The translations under genes were made by a program, and so were the position numbers. Positions 32,451-44,599 of a stretch of DNA of 64,000 bases are shown piece after piece. Below the pieces are notes generated by a model. That model ran no database searches. It was not told the DNA's origin and saw only the letters and a program-made list of their open reading frames with translations. The DNA is from Molanna angustata. Lineage: Eukaryota; Arthropoda; Insecta; Trichoptera; Molannidae. Position 1 is the first letter of the stretch; each line of letters opens with the position of its first letter. The stretch is taken from the NCBI GenBank assembly GCA_963576475.1, contig OY754978.1, positions 15,533,718 through 15,597,717 on the forward strand. Reading direction: 5' to 3'.

Positions 32451-33485
32451 AAGGTATGTTCTTCTGTCTGCCAAAACAGTATTATAGGAGGATAGAAACT
32501 TATATCAATCGATTTTAATATGATATAGCTTATCTTGTTAACAAATTCTTATAGCCATTTTGTCTTATTTTAATTTAATGCATTGACTGTGTTGATTTCA
32601 CCCACAGAACTTTTGATTAGTATAATAAATTATTCTTTTCAATCTGCTTTTTTCGGTGGATAATTGGCTGTGTATTATTTACGAAAATGTCTTAAAAGAG
32701 CCAAATTGGTGTTATTTTCGGGTTGTTTGTGAAAAAAGTGCAAAATTCACGTTATTCACAAAAAAGCGCTAAATTCGGAAATAAACCCTATTAAACTTCA
32801 TTGTATGTTCTAGAAATGCAACCAATTTTAAACTACATAACTTCCCGACCAGTAAGAGCTCTCAAACTTTCACAATGTGTACATAACCAATGATAATATA
32901 TCATGTTTAAACTGTTTTTACATAATATATATGCTTGATAATTTGATCAAAGTGAACAATTTTATATTTCTGAACTAGAATTGGGACAAATATTCCTGCA
33001 TGTCCCATAATACTCAAGTATTATTTATTTCATTATTAGATCGATTTCGGTTTTCGTTAACTTTGCTTGTTCTTCATCTTAACGTGAAGAAAACTTTGTA
33101 AAGGGTGTCCTTAATAATGTTATTTTATTTTCTTGTTATATAATATCTAGTACAGTCCTGTCCATTAGCGTGCGGTGTTTGACAAAATATTGAATTAGGA
33201 ACCCATTGTGTCTGAACGGTGTGGGGTGCGATGGAGGTAGAGTGAGAGAGTAGATGTATGTTCTTCTTCTTTCTCATCTTCCTCTCTCTTGTAATAATAG
33301 CTTTGTCTCATCTGTTGAAGTATGTAGGTAGCAGTGAGGATGGTACCTATACGTAAAGTGAAAGATAGGCAGAAAATAAATATATTCATACCGCCGTCGG
33401 TGAAACGATGACAAACACTTATGTAAATTTAATTTTTAATAATATTTAATGCTTTAAATAGATACACATACTTAATTATACTGAT
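32451..33485. other. AT-rich spacer
   Basis: No gene is recognised. 33195-33390 has a GAAGAAGAA/CTTCTTC-rich stretch open on minus, judged low-complexity. Confidence 0.45.
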
Positions 33486-33489
33486 AGAA

Positions 33490-33785
33490 TATATTATAAT
33501 CAGAACAAAATATATCTACAAGACCGGTATGATGGATATTCACAACAAAATATACCGATAAGATAGATAATCAGAAATGTGTGTAATGTATAGAGATAGA
33601 ATAGGTATTTGGAACAAAACATACCAACTAAAGATATAGATAATCAGAATAAAATATACCGACAAGATAGATAATCTGAACAAAATTTACCAACAAGATA
33701 GATAATCTGAACAAAATATCCCGACAAGATAGATAATCTGAACAAATTTACCGACAAGATAGGTAATCAGAAAAAAAAAATATCA
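33490..33785 (+). repeat. 31-bp minisatellite, about eight degenerate units
   Basis: The unit is ATACCGACAAGATAGATAAT, CTGAACAAAAT. The last four units (33645-33775) are nearly identical; the first ones are decayed. Confidence 0.85.
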
Positions 33786-33789
33786 ACCA

Positions 33790-34930
33790 GATATAACATT
33801 TACGAATAATATCAACAGCTGACCCAGTTTTTTTATCATGAGTTGTGAATTTTTATTTTGTTCGTTAGCTTTTGAGATTTTTTTCCATTTTTGCTTGAGT
33901 TCTCAAGTTTTTTTAAAATTTTGTTTCTATATCAGTATTATTATGTATGTATGTTCCTTAATATAATGATGCCTAGATTAAGATTTATATACTGTTTTAG
34001 TTAGTTTGTATGTGTTGTGAAATGTGACTCATACTAGAAATTATCTTTATGAAGTTGGGTCATACATAAATACGTATTTATCATTATTTAACCTGTAAAT
34101 GTTATAATATTGTGTATTGTTTTTAAAATGAATAAATAAATAATTATAGGCAGTTTTTAAATATACCTAGAAGAAACTCAATGTCGGCCAATTTCACGGA
34201 ATCAAAATAGTGTCAATAATTTTTTTGCTTTAATCTTTGTCATAACAATTTCGGGTATGTTTTAATCATTTTACGTGATAAATATAAGGCGTTTCAGATG
34301 TTAACTCAATACTATAGTAAATGGTAACCCTATACACATCAACACAGTAGACTATACAATAGGTAGGTAATGTACCTAGGTGGTACACGAAGTAGCCGAG
34401 AAGTGACGCAACATTAGACCAGAACATAGGGAAATCCATATCTCCAGTTGCTACGAAACATTCCACTTGCTTTGTTCGACCGTTGTGCAAAATGTTTGTC
34501 CTGCCTGGAATAATCCTACTATACACATCGGCTTATGAATCATTTTGAACGGTGCTAAGATCAAGATTTATTCGATGTAAAAATTATATTTAAACCGTTA
34601 TATTTATCACTTCTAGAATTAGAACAATTTGCAATAAAAACACTGAATAAATTTCACTATAACGGTGCATTTGATAAGATTTTTTCCTATTCTGACCAAT
34701 GTTGGAGGAAACAAAGGATCATTTTAAATCTATGAAGTGTAGAATAAAAAGCGACGTTCAATAAAATACAGTGAATTTACAATATTTCTTTTCTAGTTCA
34801 TTGCTCTTTTACTGAGTTAAAGAATCTCCCTGAATTGTTGCTGAAAAGATCAACGTACCATCCTACTTATATTTTTTCTTCAGGTAAAAACAATTTTGTA
34901 AGCATATACACAACGTTTATTGAACTATGT
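33790..34930. other. AT-rich spacer
   Basis: No gene is recognised; open frames such as 34266-34526 (minus) show no domain. Confidence 0.5.
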
Positions 34931-34934
34931 ATCT

Positions 34935-35521
34935 ACTGTCGAACATATCGACAGTTTTAAGCCAAAACGCGGGTACTAGGACATACTGTATGCAAAAAAA
35001 CTTCGTAGTATAAAGGTATATTATGTTCTATATTATGGAAGAATTCAATAGGTGAACATTTTGTGTTTTTTGTGAGTATATTAACTTTTAACTTTTGATT
35101 CGCTGGATCAAATATATGCAAAATACATAAAAAACCTTATATGCTCATGATTTTGAATATCCCCATTTTAGTTCAGGGTTTGCGTGGTCCGAAGGTACTA
35201 GGGACACCCCTGATATATGTATTGTATATGCACACATATATTACTTTCAAGCCGTTTATCTATACGGGATAGGAAGAAGGACTGAACTCTACACTATCTT
35301 ATCTTGACATAAATGTTTTGTAAAGGAAAATAAAATATCTCAAAATATAAATAATGACTTAACCTAAATATTTACAAATGTTTGTGTATTATTAACACGA
35401 AATAAATAAATAAGTTTAAGAATTTTGATTTAGGTTTATATATTTTGGTACCTACTTATTCTTTAACTACTACCTACTACTGGCTTCGACACTTGGTTTT
35501 CATGTGTAACATGCAACTAGT
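34935..35521 (+). mobile_element. HINE-B copy 2, diverged short form
   Basis: It begins CTACTGTCGAACATATCGACAG, a hairpin of the TGTCGA repeat. It contains TTAACTTTTGATTCGCTGGA, GGTTTGCGTGGTCCGAAGGT, and a reversed LINE Z scrap at 35250-35315. It ends CATGTGTAACATGCAACTAG at about 35500-35520. Confidence 0.6.
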
Positions 35522-35579
35522 GAAGATAAATAACGATTCTCAATGATGTTTAAATGTCTCATCGCTGCGGTAGGAGTAA

Positions 35580-35744
35580 CCCCCCTAGAAAACCTGTCAT
35601 TTAGCCCACGAAAAGAAACAAGAAAACATAACTCAATGTATGAAAGTGACAGTTGCCAGTCACGTGACAACTGTCATTTCCATACATTGAGTTGTCTTTT
35701 CTTGTTTCTTTTCTTGAAATAAATGACAACGTTGTCTAGGGGGG
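35580..35744. mobile_element. Foldback MITE, 165 bp
   Basis: The ends are CCCCCCTAGA and TCTAGGGGGG. The arms pair through TGTCATTTA, GAAAAGAAACAAGAAAA, AACTCAATGTATG and TGACAGTTG to a centre near CAGTCACGTGAC (35657-35666). The CCCTAGA start resembles piggyBac termini, but the flanks do not show TTAA. Confidence 0.7.
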
Positions 35745-35984
35745 CAGGCTAGTAAATTTATGTAAACTAATTGTTGATTTTTTGGCCTTCTAAACTATCA
35801 GTAAACAGATTATTCATTTAAGTTCGATGAAGCTTTTAACTGCCTACCTGCATTTGTAACATTATTTACGAAATAAAATACTTAAAATAAAAAAAGACTA
35901 AAATAACACAAGCGGTATTCTTGCGTCTTGTGAACGCGATTCGTTACCATCATTCACCGACAATCTAGATTTGGTCACCGTACG

Positions 35985-36165
35985 AATTACTTAACCCCCA
36001 CCACCGCGAGTTCCGGCCGAAAGGGCGCCTATATATATTCTGTTGGGAGAATCAGGGGGTGTTGGGTTGCGGGGGGGGGACGGGAGTAGAGTTGGGATCT
36101 TTGGGGTGTAGAGGGAGGGAGGGAGGTTGGTTGGGGTGAGGAGTCGAGTCTCGGGGAGAAAACCA
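35985..36165. promoter_or_regulatory. GC-rich island with TATA box and G-runs
   Basis: CACCGCGAGTTCCGGCCGAA, AGGGCGCC is followed by TATATATA at about 36029. Six or more G-runs on the plus strand follow (36054-36150), enough for a G-quadruplex. The composition stands out from a flank of about 30% GC. It may be a core promoter; no downstream exon is recognised. Confidence 0.3.
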
Positions 36166-36169
36166 ATAA

Positions 36170-36735
36170 TCCACTAACGTTAGTCAAGACTCATGGTTGT
36201 TTCACATGGAACAGATTAAGGATTGTTGAAGGCTCGGGGTTGTTCAGCATAGAACAAGATAAGGTCCCGCCGGAGCTAGCCAGCATCCATGTGTACGTAC
36301 CTATAGAGATGTCCACTCGAGAATCTCGAAAGCTGCTTACCTTGGGTGCTTTAATCCAACGGGTTGCATCGTGAGTACATATGTATACACTTATTTGCAA
36401 TCCAAGTTTTTCCTGGAAAGATACTATGTACTTTGATGTATTTTCACGACTGTAGTAAATATAGACACTGGTATTCTGCACTTTTGTATATATCTTTGAG
36501 ATAAGTGAATTCTACTATTATTGTCCATTGAACAGCTTTTTAATTTTATTACAAAAACTAATAAGATGCTATTCTACCAACAATCACAATCTCACAAATA
36601 CTGAATGTGTAAATAAAAAATTAAATAAACTTATTAAATTTGACTGATTTTTAAATTATATTAACTTCTTTTTATATAGATAGGTAATAATCGTCGATTC
36701 GTTCATGAGAATTCAATTCTCTGAATGAATCTACA
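36170..36735. other. Spacer
   Basis: A short imperfect duplication lies at 36193-36260 (GGTTGTTTCACATGGAACAG versus GGTTGTTCAGCATAGAACAA). Nothing else is recognised. Confidence 0.4.
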
Positions 36736-36737
36736 GT

Positions 36738-37641
36738 ATTGAGCCAAGATGCGTGTAAGAAGGAACATTTTGTATGGCGTAGTGGACTTTTTGCAAGGTA
36801 AAAATACCAACTTAGAGGCTTCGCAGCATATATGTTCCCGTACATGGATTTACTCAGAATTCGGAAAAGAACATTTTATGAGAGTTTTGTGTGTGTGTGT
36901 CTGTCCCCCCCCCCCTTATAACTTTTGATCCGCTCAATTTATAGAGCCCAAAATTTCAAAATATATAAATACTTATAGGCCTAAAAAACTTTTTTACTCA
37001 TAATTTTGAATTTTTATTTCAGTCATATATCTCAGCTAGAATGCTGAAAATTGGTATAAATATGGACAAATACAAAATTTCAAATTAGTTTTTTTCAAAA
37101 AAATTCCAAAGTTTCTCAAACATTTTTTATTAAAACAAACATTTTTTTATGATAAATTTATTTGTTTAACTGCCTATATTTCCTAAGTTTTCAAAAATAT
37201 CGAAATAGCCGAAACAGCCCAACTAGATAATTTAATTTTCTATAACAAATATTAACATTGTAGTAGTACATCTCAAAATTTTAACATATTTTATAAAAAT
37301 TGAATTTAGTGACGACATTGCTTAATACAATTTGTATGGCAGCTGCATATATAAAAAATATATGTAAGAAGACTTAATAGTTTGATACTTAAAATTCCAA
37401 ACATACATACATACCATCATGCTATTTTCATATTCTGGGTAGAAAAAATGACTGATCTCCATACTGTCCTATTTTGACATACCTACATACCTACATGTGT
37501 TGTATAGAAACCAAAATATCTTAAAATATTCAATAATTTGGCTTTAAGAGTTTATAGTTTGGTACTTATTCTTCAACTATACATACTATCGCCATCGACA
37601 GTTGGATCTCATGTGTAACATGCATCTAGTTTTATATTAAG
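36738..37641 (+). mobile_element. HINE-B copy 3
   Basis: The internal order matches 50870-51755: ACTTAGAGGCTTCGCAGCAT, GGATTTACTCAGAATTCGG, (GT)n then a 12-C run, ACTTTTGATCCGCTCAATTT, CATCATGCTATTTTCATATT (LINE Z-like scrap). It ends TCGACAGTTGGATCTCATGT, GTAACATGCATCTAG. The hairpin start is degraded. Confidence 0.65.
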
Positions 37642-38672
37642 ATAGACAAACTATTAATGCAAAATTTTCAAAATGCTCTCACGCTTTTTAAAACAAAATT
37701 TATCTGCAAATCTCGCGTATCCTGGCTTGAAACATTGTCGATATGTTTAGAGAACAAAGTTCTCTTGAACAAATCGACAGTTGGAATATACTAGTTGCAT
37801 GTAGCACATGTAATTGTTAAAAAAATGATGTACTACTACAATGCTAATATTTTTTATAGAAAATTAAATTATCTAGTTGGGGTGTTTCGGCTTTTTTCTA
37901 TATTTTTAAAAACTTTGGAAATATAGGCTGTTAAACACATAAATTTATCATAAAAAAATTTTCAAACTAATATTTTTACACTATTTGAAACTTTGATACA
38001 ACAAAAATACACAAAAATGTATTCAAGGATTGTCAAAATTCAAAGAAAATAATCTAAGGTGTGCCATATCAATATGAAATAAATCTCATATTTGTATGAA
38101 AAATGTACATATTCTTTTTTTATTTTACTAAAAATGGTACATCCACAGACCTTCAGCTTACAATTTTCACAAAATGAAAACAATATTGGTTATTATTATG
38201 AGTGCTGGACGTCCAATTATGGATGCATATAAATGTATTTTTAACATAAGTAAAATAGCTTATGTATGGGTCAGTAAAATTGAGTGATCAACTTCATATT
38301 GATAATGTATGTGTCTCTATAGACAAGTGTATATTTTTCCTCAAGGGGTAGGCAGTGAGAACCAAACACCGCATTCTTATATCTTGACACATACATCGCC
38401 TCATCAACATTGATACACTGTCTCATACATACTCATCTTGCTTACTAATGCAATTTTACTTAAAATTTCTCATCAGGCATCATGTACAAAATACATAATA
38501 TGATGAGTTTCGTGACAGTGTTTTTGTGTCTATGGTGTATTATTTGTTTGAGAATCTAATATAAATGTACTTCATAAAAATGCATTTAGAGATTGTCAAC
38601 ATTTCAAGAAGAAAAAATGAACGCTTACTATGGTGTGGAGAGTTTAGTGTTGGCCACAACCCACTCGTTTTT
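37642..38672 (+). mobile_element. HINE-A copy 7 with HINE-B nested inside
   Basis: HINE-A pieces lie at 37642-37704 and 37966-38672. The latter includes the reversed LINE Z block at about 38335-38450 and ends TGGCCACAACCCACTCG, TTTTTT. Two HINE-B pieces in reverse interrupt it at 37705-37965: a hairpin end 37705-37783, then the capped end 37786 onward. Confidence 0.6.
37705..37965 (-). mobile_element. HINE-B copy 4, nested fragments
   Basis: 37727-37783 is the B hairpin, ACATTGTCGATATG ... CAAATCGACAGTTGG. 37786-37965 begins CTAGTTGCATGTAGCACATG and continues with the B body in reverse, so two ends stand head to tail. Confidence 0.6.
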
Positions 38673-40107
38673 TAAATAATTTATGGTATTATGAAATTAA
38701 TTATTATGTATAACAGTTAAATAAATAATTATTTAGGTGGATTACAGTTGTTAAAATATTTATCTTCGCCTTTGACAAACTGTACGTAGGATGGAGTGTA
38801 GGTAGGTATGTAGAAACATTATTTGCAAGTTTTCCACAACGTTTTGTGGAAGTGTGTTATATTACAAAGGTTTTATTAGCAAATACCGCTTTGTTCTGAA
38901 GCCAAATTTTCACAGCCTCAGGCATCTCACTTCCATTGTCTGCTATTTCACTGTATCAGTGAGCGACTATCTATCTCACATTAGGTGTACTATACACCAA
39001 CCAGTGGCGTATATGACCTACGTTCTAACAAATATTTAAATGTTATCGAATTATGATAAGTACATATTATTTATAACATACTAAGTTTATTTTTATATCA
39101 CTTGTGAAAAAGTAACACCCGTATTCAGACACAAATCTTAAGGAAACCTTGGACCTTCAGAGTACCTTGAAGGCGATTTCATTATTCAGAAAGTGTGACC
39201 TACGAGGCCACGTTCAGAGTGAATGTGACGTCAAATACCTTTAGGAATCGTCAATAATTTCATAAGGTATATATATTTCTTGAGTTTTTGTTATTCAGAG
39301 ATAAACATTACTGTTCTAGGCTTGCCCTTTTTGCTACTTTGAAGGTGAGTATAGCTATCGGCTAACATCTTGAGAAAGTCACGTGGGGTGCGCAGAGGGT
39401 ATATTTTGCTTGGTAGGTATATTTTGCGCAAACTGTTCCAATCCACGACGAAAATACTGAAGTTATTTACCGGAAACTGTATACCTACATTTTTTCAAGT
39501 GTATAATAATAAGGAGCGAGAGCGGAGGCAGAATATTTTGAAAAGTTTAATGTTGTGCAGTTGCCAAAAGTAACAGGTAAACATATCATCTTTATTGAAC
39601 TTTAATCGAGGACTCCTTAAGGTATACACTGTGAATAGAAAAAATGAGGTAAGGGCGACACATCCTTGAAGGACTTTATATAATACCTACTCGGATTTGT
39701 CTATGAATATCGGTAGATAAGTGTTCATTATGATGCATCTAAGTATCAACTTTCGAATGTCGTTCAGTTTATCAGACATTGAAGTTCCGATCCGAATGTC
39801 CGAACGGGTTTTGTCTAAGTAAATGTACAATGTACATGTGATATCAACATAAAGTCTATCGAAAACTTTGGGCGTGCATCATGTTGTATAGACACCTAGC
39901 CTACGAAAGGTGACAAGACTTGTGGATTCTTTTATGTTTAGTAGTGAACTATTATATATTTTGAGACCTTTATGGTATAAACTATTTTGTATACTTGTTA
40001 ATCTCGTTTTTGGAAGCCTAAAATCCTGACAACCTCTCGTAGGGTACCTAAGTGTAAACGTTTACATTTAATAATATTTTTTTCTGCATATATTTTGGAA
40101 GCATATA
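38673..40107. other. Spacer with no recognised gene
   Basis: 38995-39010 has CCAACCAGTGGCGTAT and 39119 has CCCGTATTCAGAC, words often found at DNA-transposon ends in insects, but no partner end was found. 39370-39573 is open for 67 codons with a basic C-terminus; no family is recognised. Confidence 0.35.
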
Positions 40108-40172
40108 CTTACTGATAACAAAGGTTTGGCTAAAAGGCAGGTAGTCAGTTCGGTTATCATCATATTTTTTTC
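40108..40172 (-). repeat. Repeat D end
   Basis: ACTGATAACAAAGGTTTGGC, AAAAGGCAGGTAGTCAGTTC, GGTTATCATCATATTTTTTT is the reverse of 20427-20490. Confidence 0.55.
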
Positions 40173-40619
40173 GGTGAGTTGCCGACTTCTGTTAATAGAC
40201 GCTAAGTCGCATATAAAGTCGATAAATATGACTTTATATAAATTATAATGGAGTGTGGTTTGAAAATATCAGGCAGTGGTTTGGGATTCCGGATGCTGCG
40301 TCACAAATTAGGTTGCCGCAAGATTTTATTCATGAGTTTGGTGTGATGGTCGCTAACTTCCGTTAGAAATGGAAAAAGATGAATATGAATATACGCGCTC
40401 TTGGAAATAAGAATGTACTTAGTAATAGGTATCATTTTATCGTATAAGCAGATAAGGTATTTTTATAAATGTATAAAGGATTCCAGTTGAAGGTATGAAA
40501 GGTGCCATTAAAGTTAATGCAGAGCATTGAGTCTCCTATATAAGATACCAAAGTATTTTAATAAAGAAAAGAAAAGGAAAAAAATAAGATATTAAGGATA
40601 TAATGCAGCATCGAGTAAC

Positions 40620-40870
40620 CGGCTCTTTCAACTTTTCATTGCGAAACTCGCGAGTTATTTAACTTTCGCGAGCAGACGCTAGGGTGCACCGAGTGAACAA
40701 AAAAAAAACGAGTATCGGCGGGCGGGAGAAAACTGCGCGCCGCCATCTTTATACAAGAAACGCGGGAAAAATAAGAAAACTTGGACGGAGAAATAAAAAT
40801 ACCGCCGTCAGATAGGATGTGAAACGGGTCAGGAAAAGAAATTCTTCGCGGGAATAAAGGAAAGTTGAGT
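40620..40870. promoter_or_regulatory. CpG-rich island with YY1/Pho-type motif
   Basis: Many CG dinucleotides in an AT-rich setting: AACTCGCGAGTT (palindrome, 40645-40656), CTTTCGCGAGCAG, GGCGGGCGGGAG, and GCGCGCCGCCATCTTTAT at 40736-40753. GCCGCCATCTT (AAGATGGCGGC on minus) is the YY1/Pleiohomeotic site often lying at TATA-less start sites. It would point to a minus-strand or divergent transcript. No exon is identified. Confidence 0.35.
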
Positions 40871-40899
40871 ATTGTTGTGGATTGAATGGGATGGTACAA

Positions 40900-42590
40900 A
40901 GACATTGAACTATTCGAGCAAAATGACTAAATGAACTGTGGAAAATATACCTACCTCGATAAAAAAAAGCATCGCTTAGGTTTCATAGGTAAATACTAAG
41001 TTGAAATAACTAAAAGCCCTTGTATATCCTGGGTATACGCATGTACATAAAAAAGCACACTAAATTACCTTATTATGTATGAAACACGAAAAAATATTGT
41101 ATATCACCTAATATGTGATATACAACATTTTTTCAAAAAAAGGTAAAATATAAGTTTTTTAAGTAGCAAGAATAATAATATTACAATACTTACCTAATAA
41201 AAAACTCAGCCGGTGGATTTTTAGATTCTCTTTCGATTGAAGTAAAAATCTACTTCATAGGCCTTGTAGAATTTTAGTAACTTACAATAAAAACTAATTT
41301 TATAAGAAAAGTATTAAACAAATTCGAATATCAAAAAACTCATGCCATAGAATGAACATGTAAATACAAACTGTTCCTTATTTTTTTACGTATCATTTGA
41401 AGATACTGGGCAAATTATTTTCAAAATATACTATATAGCCTAGGTACTATAGCCTCTCAATTGCGTATATAATGAAATCAAATAATATAATACTTCTTCC
41501 ATTATAAAAAAATGGAAGGTGAGGCAAACATAAACCTACTTTAACGTTTTTCAAGCAAAATGATTTTATTTTTTACAAATATACCTACATACCTAAAAAC
41601 AAGAAATTTTGTTTTTGTTGTATAAATTTTGTATGAAAAATATTCAGAATTATCATGATATGAGTTTGTTAAATTATTTTTCATTTCAATATTTTATTAT
41701 AAAAACTTGATAATTCTTTAATGCCTAATGATAAAAGTGATGTGCTTTTTCAGTCATTTGAAAATAAATATATCAAATTTAAAGTTTTCTGAGCTAAGTT
41801 CACTTTGAAATATTTGACAATAAAACAATTGAGAAGCACTGATCGGATATCCTTCAAAATCTAATGGTGTCTAAGCAAGTATTAGTTATTGAAAGAGTAC
41901 TTTAGTCTATAATCGATGAAGTAGAATAAACACGCCGTACACAGTACATAGCGCATAGTAGGTACATAGCACACACACACACACACACAGATACATTGTG
42001 ATGAAACTTTCAGAATACAATATCAGCATGATAGGTACTTGTTGATAATCTGCAATAAATAATTAACCTTAAAAGGAAATAAAAACATTTACTATAATAA
42101 TATGTAATTAAGAACGCTGTGAAGTGTTTAAACGTAATTAATTGAAGTTCAAATTACAAATAAAACGAAATGCGAAATAAAATGAAGATACTTATTTGAT
42201 GATACCAGAAAAACTTATTTGTATGATCCAGACAACATCAAATAACAATATCTTAGCCGGACAATGTGAAGATATGTTCGTAGAATTTATATATAGATCT
42301 GCTATGTCCATAGTACACAGTACACAACATGTCTTTATGTTCATAAGATATTTCTCCTTGGCTTGCTGTCTTCCGAGTCCGTTCTCAGTACACAATAAAG
42401 GACCCATAAAGCCTTGTAATACATTAGTCCGGCAGCTATATGACCAAGAAGGAAGAAACTCTGCTATTTCCTTTATTAAGTCCACACACAAGGAGACTAT
42501 CACACGTGTCTTTATATCTTACACCCCACATATAAGTGGACATCACTTCTAGGGATGGTAAACGGTGTGTCGATTATTACACTGCTGAGA
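40900..42590. other. AT-rich spacer with an unrecognised 118-codon frame
   Basis: 42196-42552 (plus) is open for 118 codons and overlaps a 103-codon open frame on minus. Neither contains a motif I know; a stop-poor stretch, not a gene, is the safer view. A (CA)9 tract lies at 41970-41988. Confidence 0.3.
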
Positions 42591-42599
42591 AGAAAAAAA

Positions 42600-43062
42600 T
42601 CCGAATTATGGATGTTATTCGAAATTATGGATTTATATTAAGATTTGGACATATTTGAGAGGAAAATATTCTCCGCTGCATATGCGGACCAGTAAAAGAT
42701 GGGGAAAAGTGGCGTATAAGGCGAAACGATGAACTGTACAGAATATATGAATCACCCAGTATCTCAACACACATAAGACTACCGAGATTGAGGTGGGCTG
42801 GACATATTCAGAGAATGCCAAATATGCAAATTCCTAAGAGAATTATGACTGGTCATGTAGGAGGAAGAAGGAAAATAGGAAGACCCAGGTTGCGATGAGA
42901 GGAAGAGGCGAGGAGGAATGCAACGCAGATCTTTAGTATTACAAACTGGAGAAAGGCAGCTGAGGACAGACGGGGTTGGAGGCAAAAGTTGAAGGAGGCC
43001 AAGACTCGACTTGGGCTGTACTGCCATCGAAGAAGAAGAAGATGTATCATTCACTTGAATAA
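42600..43062 (+). pseudogene. LINE C-terminus with GAA tail
   Basis: In broken plus frames: FERKIFSAAYAGPVKDGEKW, RIRRNDELYRIYESPSIST, RLPRLRWAGHIQRMPNMQIP, then GRRKIGRPRLR-stop, EEEARRNATQIFSITNWRKA, AEDRRGWRQKLKEAKTRLGL before (GAA)n at 43030-43045. The order 'ERK....G.W..R.N.EL', 'RLRW.GH..RM', 'GRP..RW.D', 'NWR.AA.DR..W' is the C-terminus of a widespread insect LINE. One clear stop (CGA to TGA type) lies after GRPRLR. It is 5'-truncated with no RT core. Confidence 0.8.
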
Positions 43063-43139
43063 TTAAAACAAATATTTAAAATACATGTTTTTATTTTTTG
43101 AAAACACTTTTATGTAACGACAACATAAACCCGAAACCC

Positions 43140-43400
43140 AGACAAAGAATGATAAAATGCTATGTGGGGTCTGTTTTATTGTATGGATGCGAGACGTGGA
43201 CCTTGAAAGTCAGTATGATGAACAGACTGGAAGCATTTGAAATATGGCTCCTTCTACGAATACTTTGAATTCCCTGGACATATATCATAACCAATACAGA
43301 AGTCCCGATGTGAGCTAGAGCAAATAGGGAGTTGTTGTCTACCATCAAAGTATTAAAAGAAAGGACAGTATAAGAAAATATAACTACATACAAAAAGAAG
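43140..43400 (+). pseudogene. LINE C-terminal fragment
   Basis: The frame KCYVGSVLLYGCETWTLKVS, MMNRLEAFEIWLLLRIL-stop-IPW at 43155-43275 is the 'SVLLYGCETWTL....RLEAFE.W..RR.L.I.W' block. Downstream it decays into an A-rich tail (43380-43410). It is the same family as 47130-47460. Confidence 0.7.
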
Positions 43401-43764
43401 AAGAAAAAAAAACATTATTACAGATTCTATTTTTAAACCAGAAAATAAACAAACCAAAAATCAAAAAATATAATTTGTGCTAAGCAACCTTTTGAAAACA
43501 TCTACATATAGTGTGTACCAGTTAGTAGTGAAATAGCTTATAGAAGAAATTCTTGGCTTGCCTTTATTCAAGGCCTAATATTTTTCGATTATCTTATTCC
43601 AACCACACTATAAGATTGATAATTAGACGTATGTTAAAGATGCTTTGCAGGGCAACAAAAATGTTAATATTATTTTGGCATGTGAATTTAAAAAAATATA
43701 TTTTACAGCTATTAAGCATGAAAAACAACGCTTAAAAACGTTGAATTTTCGACATTAACCAATT

Positions 43765-43870
43765 TTCTGTCGGGGTTTGCGTAGTCCGAAGGTTTTAGGC
43801 ACGCCCTTGGTGTGTACATTAAATACATATATCAACAGCACTATATTGGTTCTCAAGCCGGTGCAATCTA
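43765..43870 (+). repeat. HINE-B module scrap
   Basis: GGGGTTTGCGTAGTCCGAAG, GTTTTAGGCACGCCCTTGGT, GTGTACATT, then TCAAGCCGGT parallels 35170-35260 of HINE-B copy 2. Confidence 0.5.
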
Positions 43871-43949
43871 TGCGTTGGTGAGTTTATAAATATGAAAAAC
43901 TAAAAATGTAAATACCGATTGTGTTTTCCCATCACTATACTTTTGACAT

Positions 43950-44260
43950 TTTCTCAATATAACGTGTGAGGCTTGTCTTATAGGAATGGGACTGGTCTCT
44001 GGATTCCTTCGCGTGATTAAATGACCCCGTTGACCGTGTTGGGGCACGTATTTTATTGCCGAGGCCGGAGAGATTGTCCGGATTGCTGGGGGTGGACGGC
44101 CACGGTGAAGGGGGAGGAAGAGATGGTGGGGGAAGGAACCCACACACCCTCAGCCGGACCAGGCCAATTAACTGCCCGACAGTTGAGGAATGAAAGGGAC
44201 CATACAGGGAATTGCTTTTGTTCGTTTGACAAATTGGTACAGAAAAGAAAATTGGGATGA
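43950..44260. other. GC-rich island, unassigned
   Basis: About 60% GC with purine-rich runs (44105-44145) and open frames on both strands (minus 43935-44147, 70 codons, Pro/Ser-rich). I recognise no protein family. An exon, a regulatory island or a decayed GC-rich element are all possible. Confidence 0.3.
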
Positions 44261-44599
44261 TGAAAACGAAATGTTTTCGAAATCCATAAAATTGTATATA
44301 TGGTAGGAATGGACCTACACATACGAATTGTATTATGTATATACGAATTAGAGAAGATTTAATAATTGCTATATTTTAGGTACTGCATAAGACTATTTTA
44401 AAATCACGTATTCCGTTTAAGGACATCTTGGTTGGTGGAAACCACATTTCCGTAGTAAATATGAAATAGTCACGCTTGGTACTATAACAGTGTTATTTAA
44501 ATGTAAACGTTGTTCAAATAAACGTTGTTCTACGATTGAACCTAAATTTGGTCAATTTTCTTATTTATAAACACGAAATAAGAGTTAAACCATACTTAC

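Noticed and set aside
33490..33785. CRISPR array
   Set aside because: 31-bp units are directly adjacent with no spacers, and the genome is eukaryotic.
42192..42552. 118-codon and 103-codon overlapping open frames as genes
   Set aside because: No motif, no splice or promoter context; both strands open at once suggests chance lack of stops.
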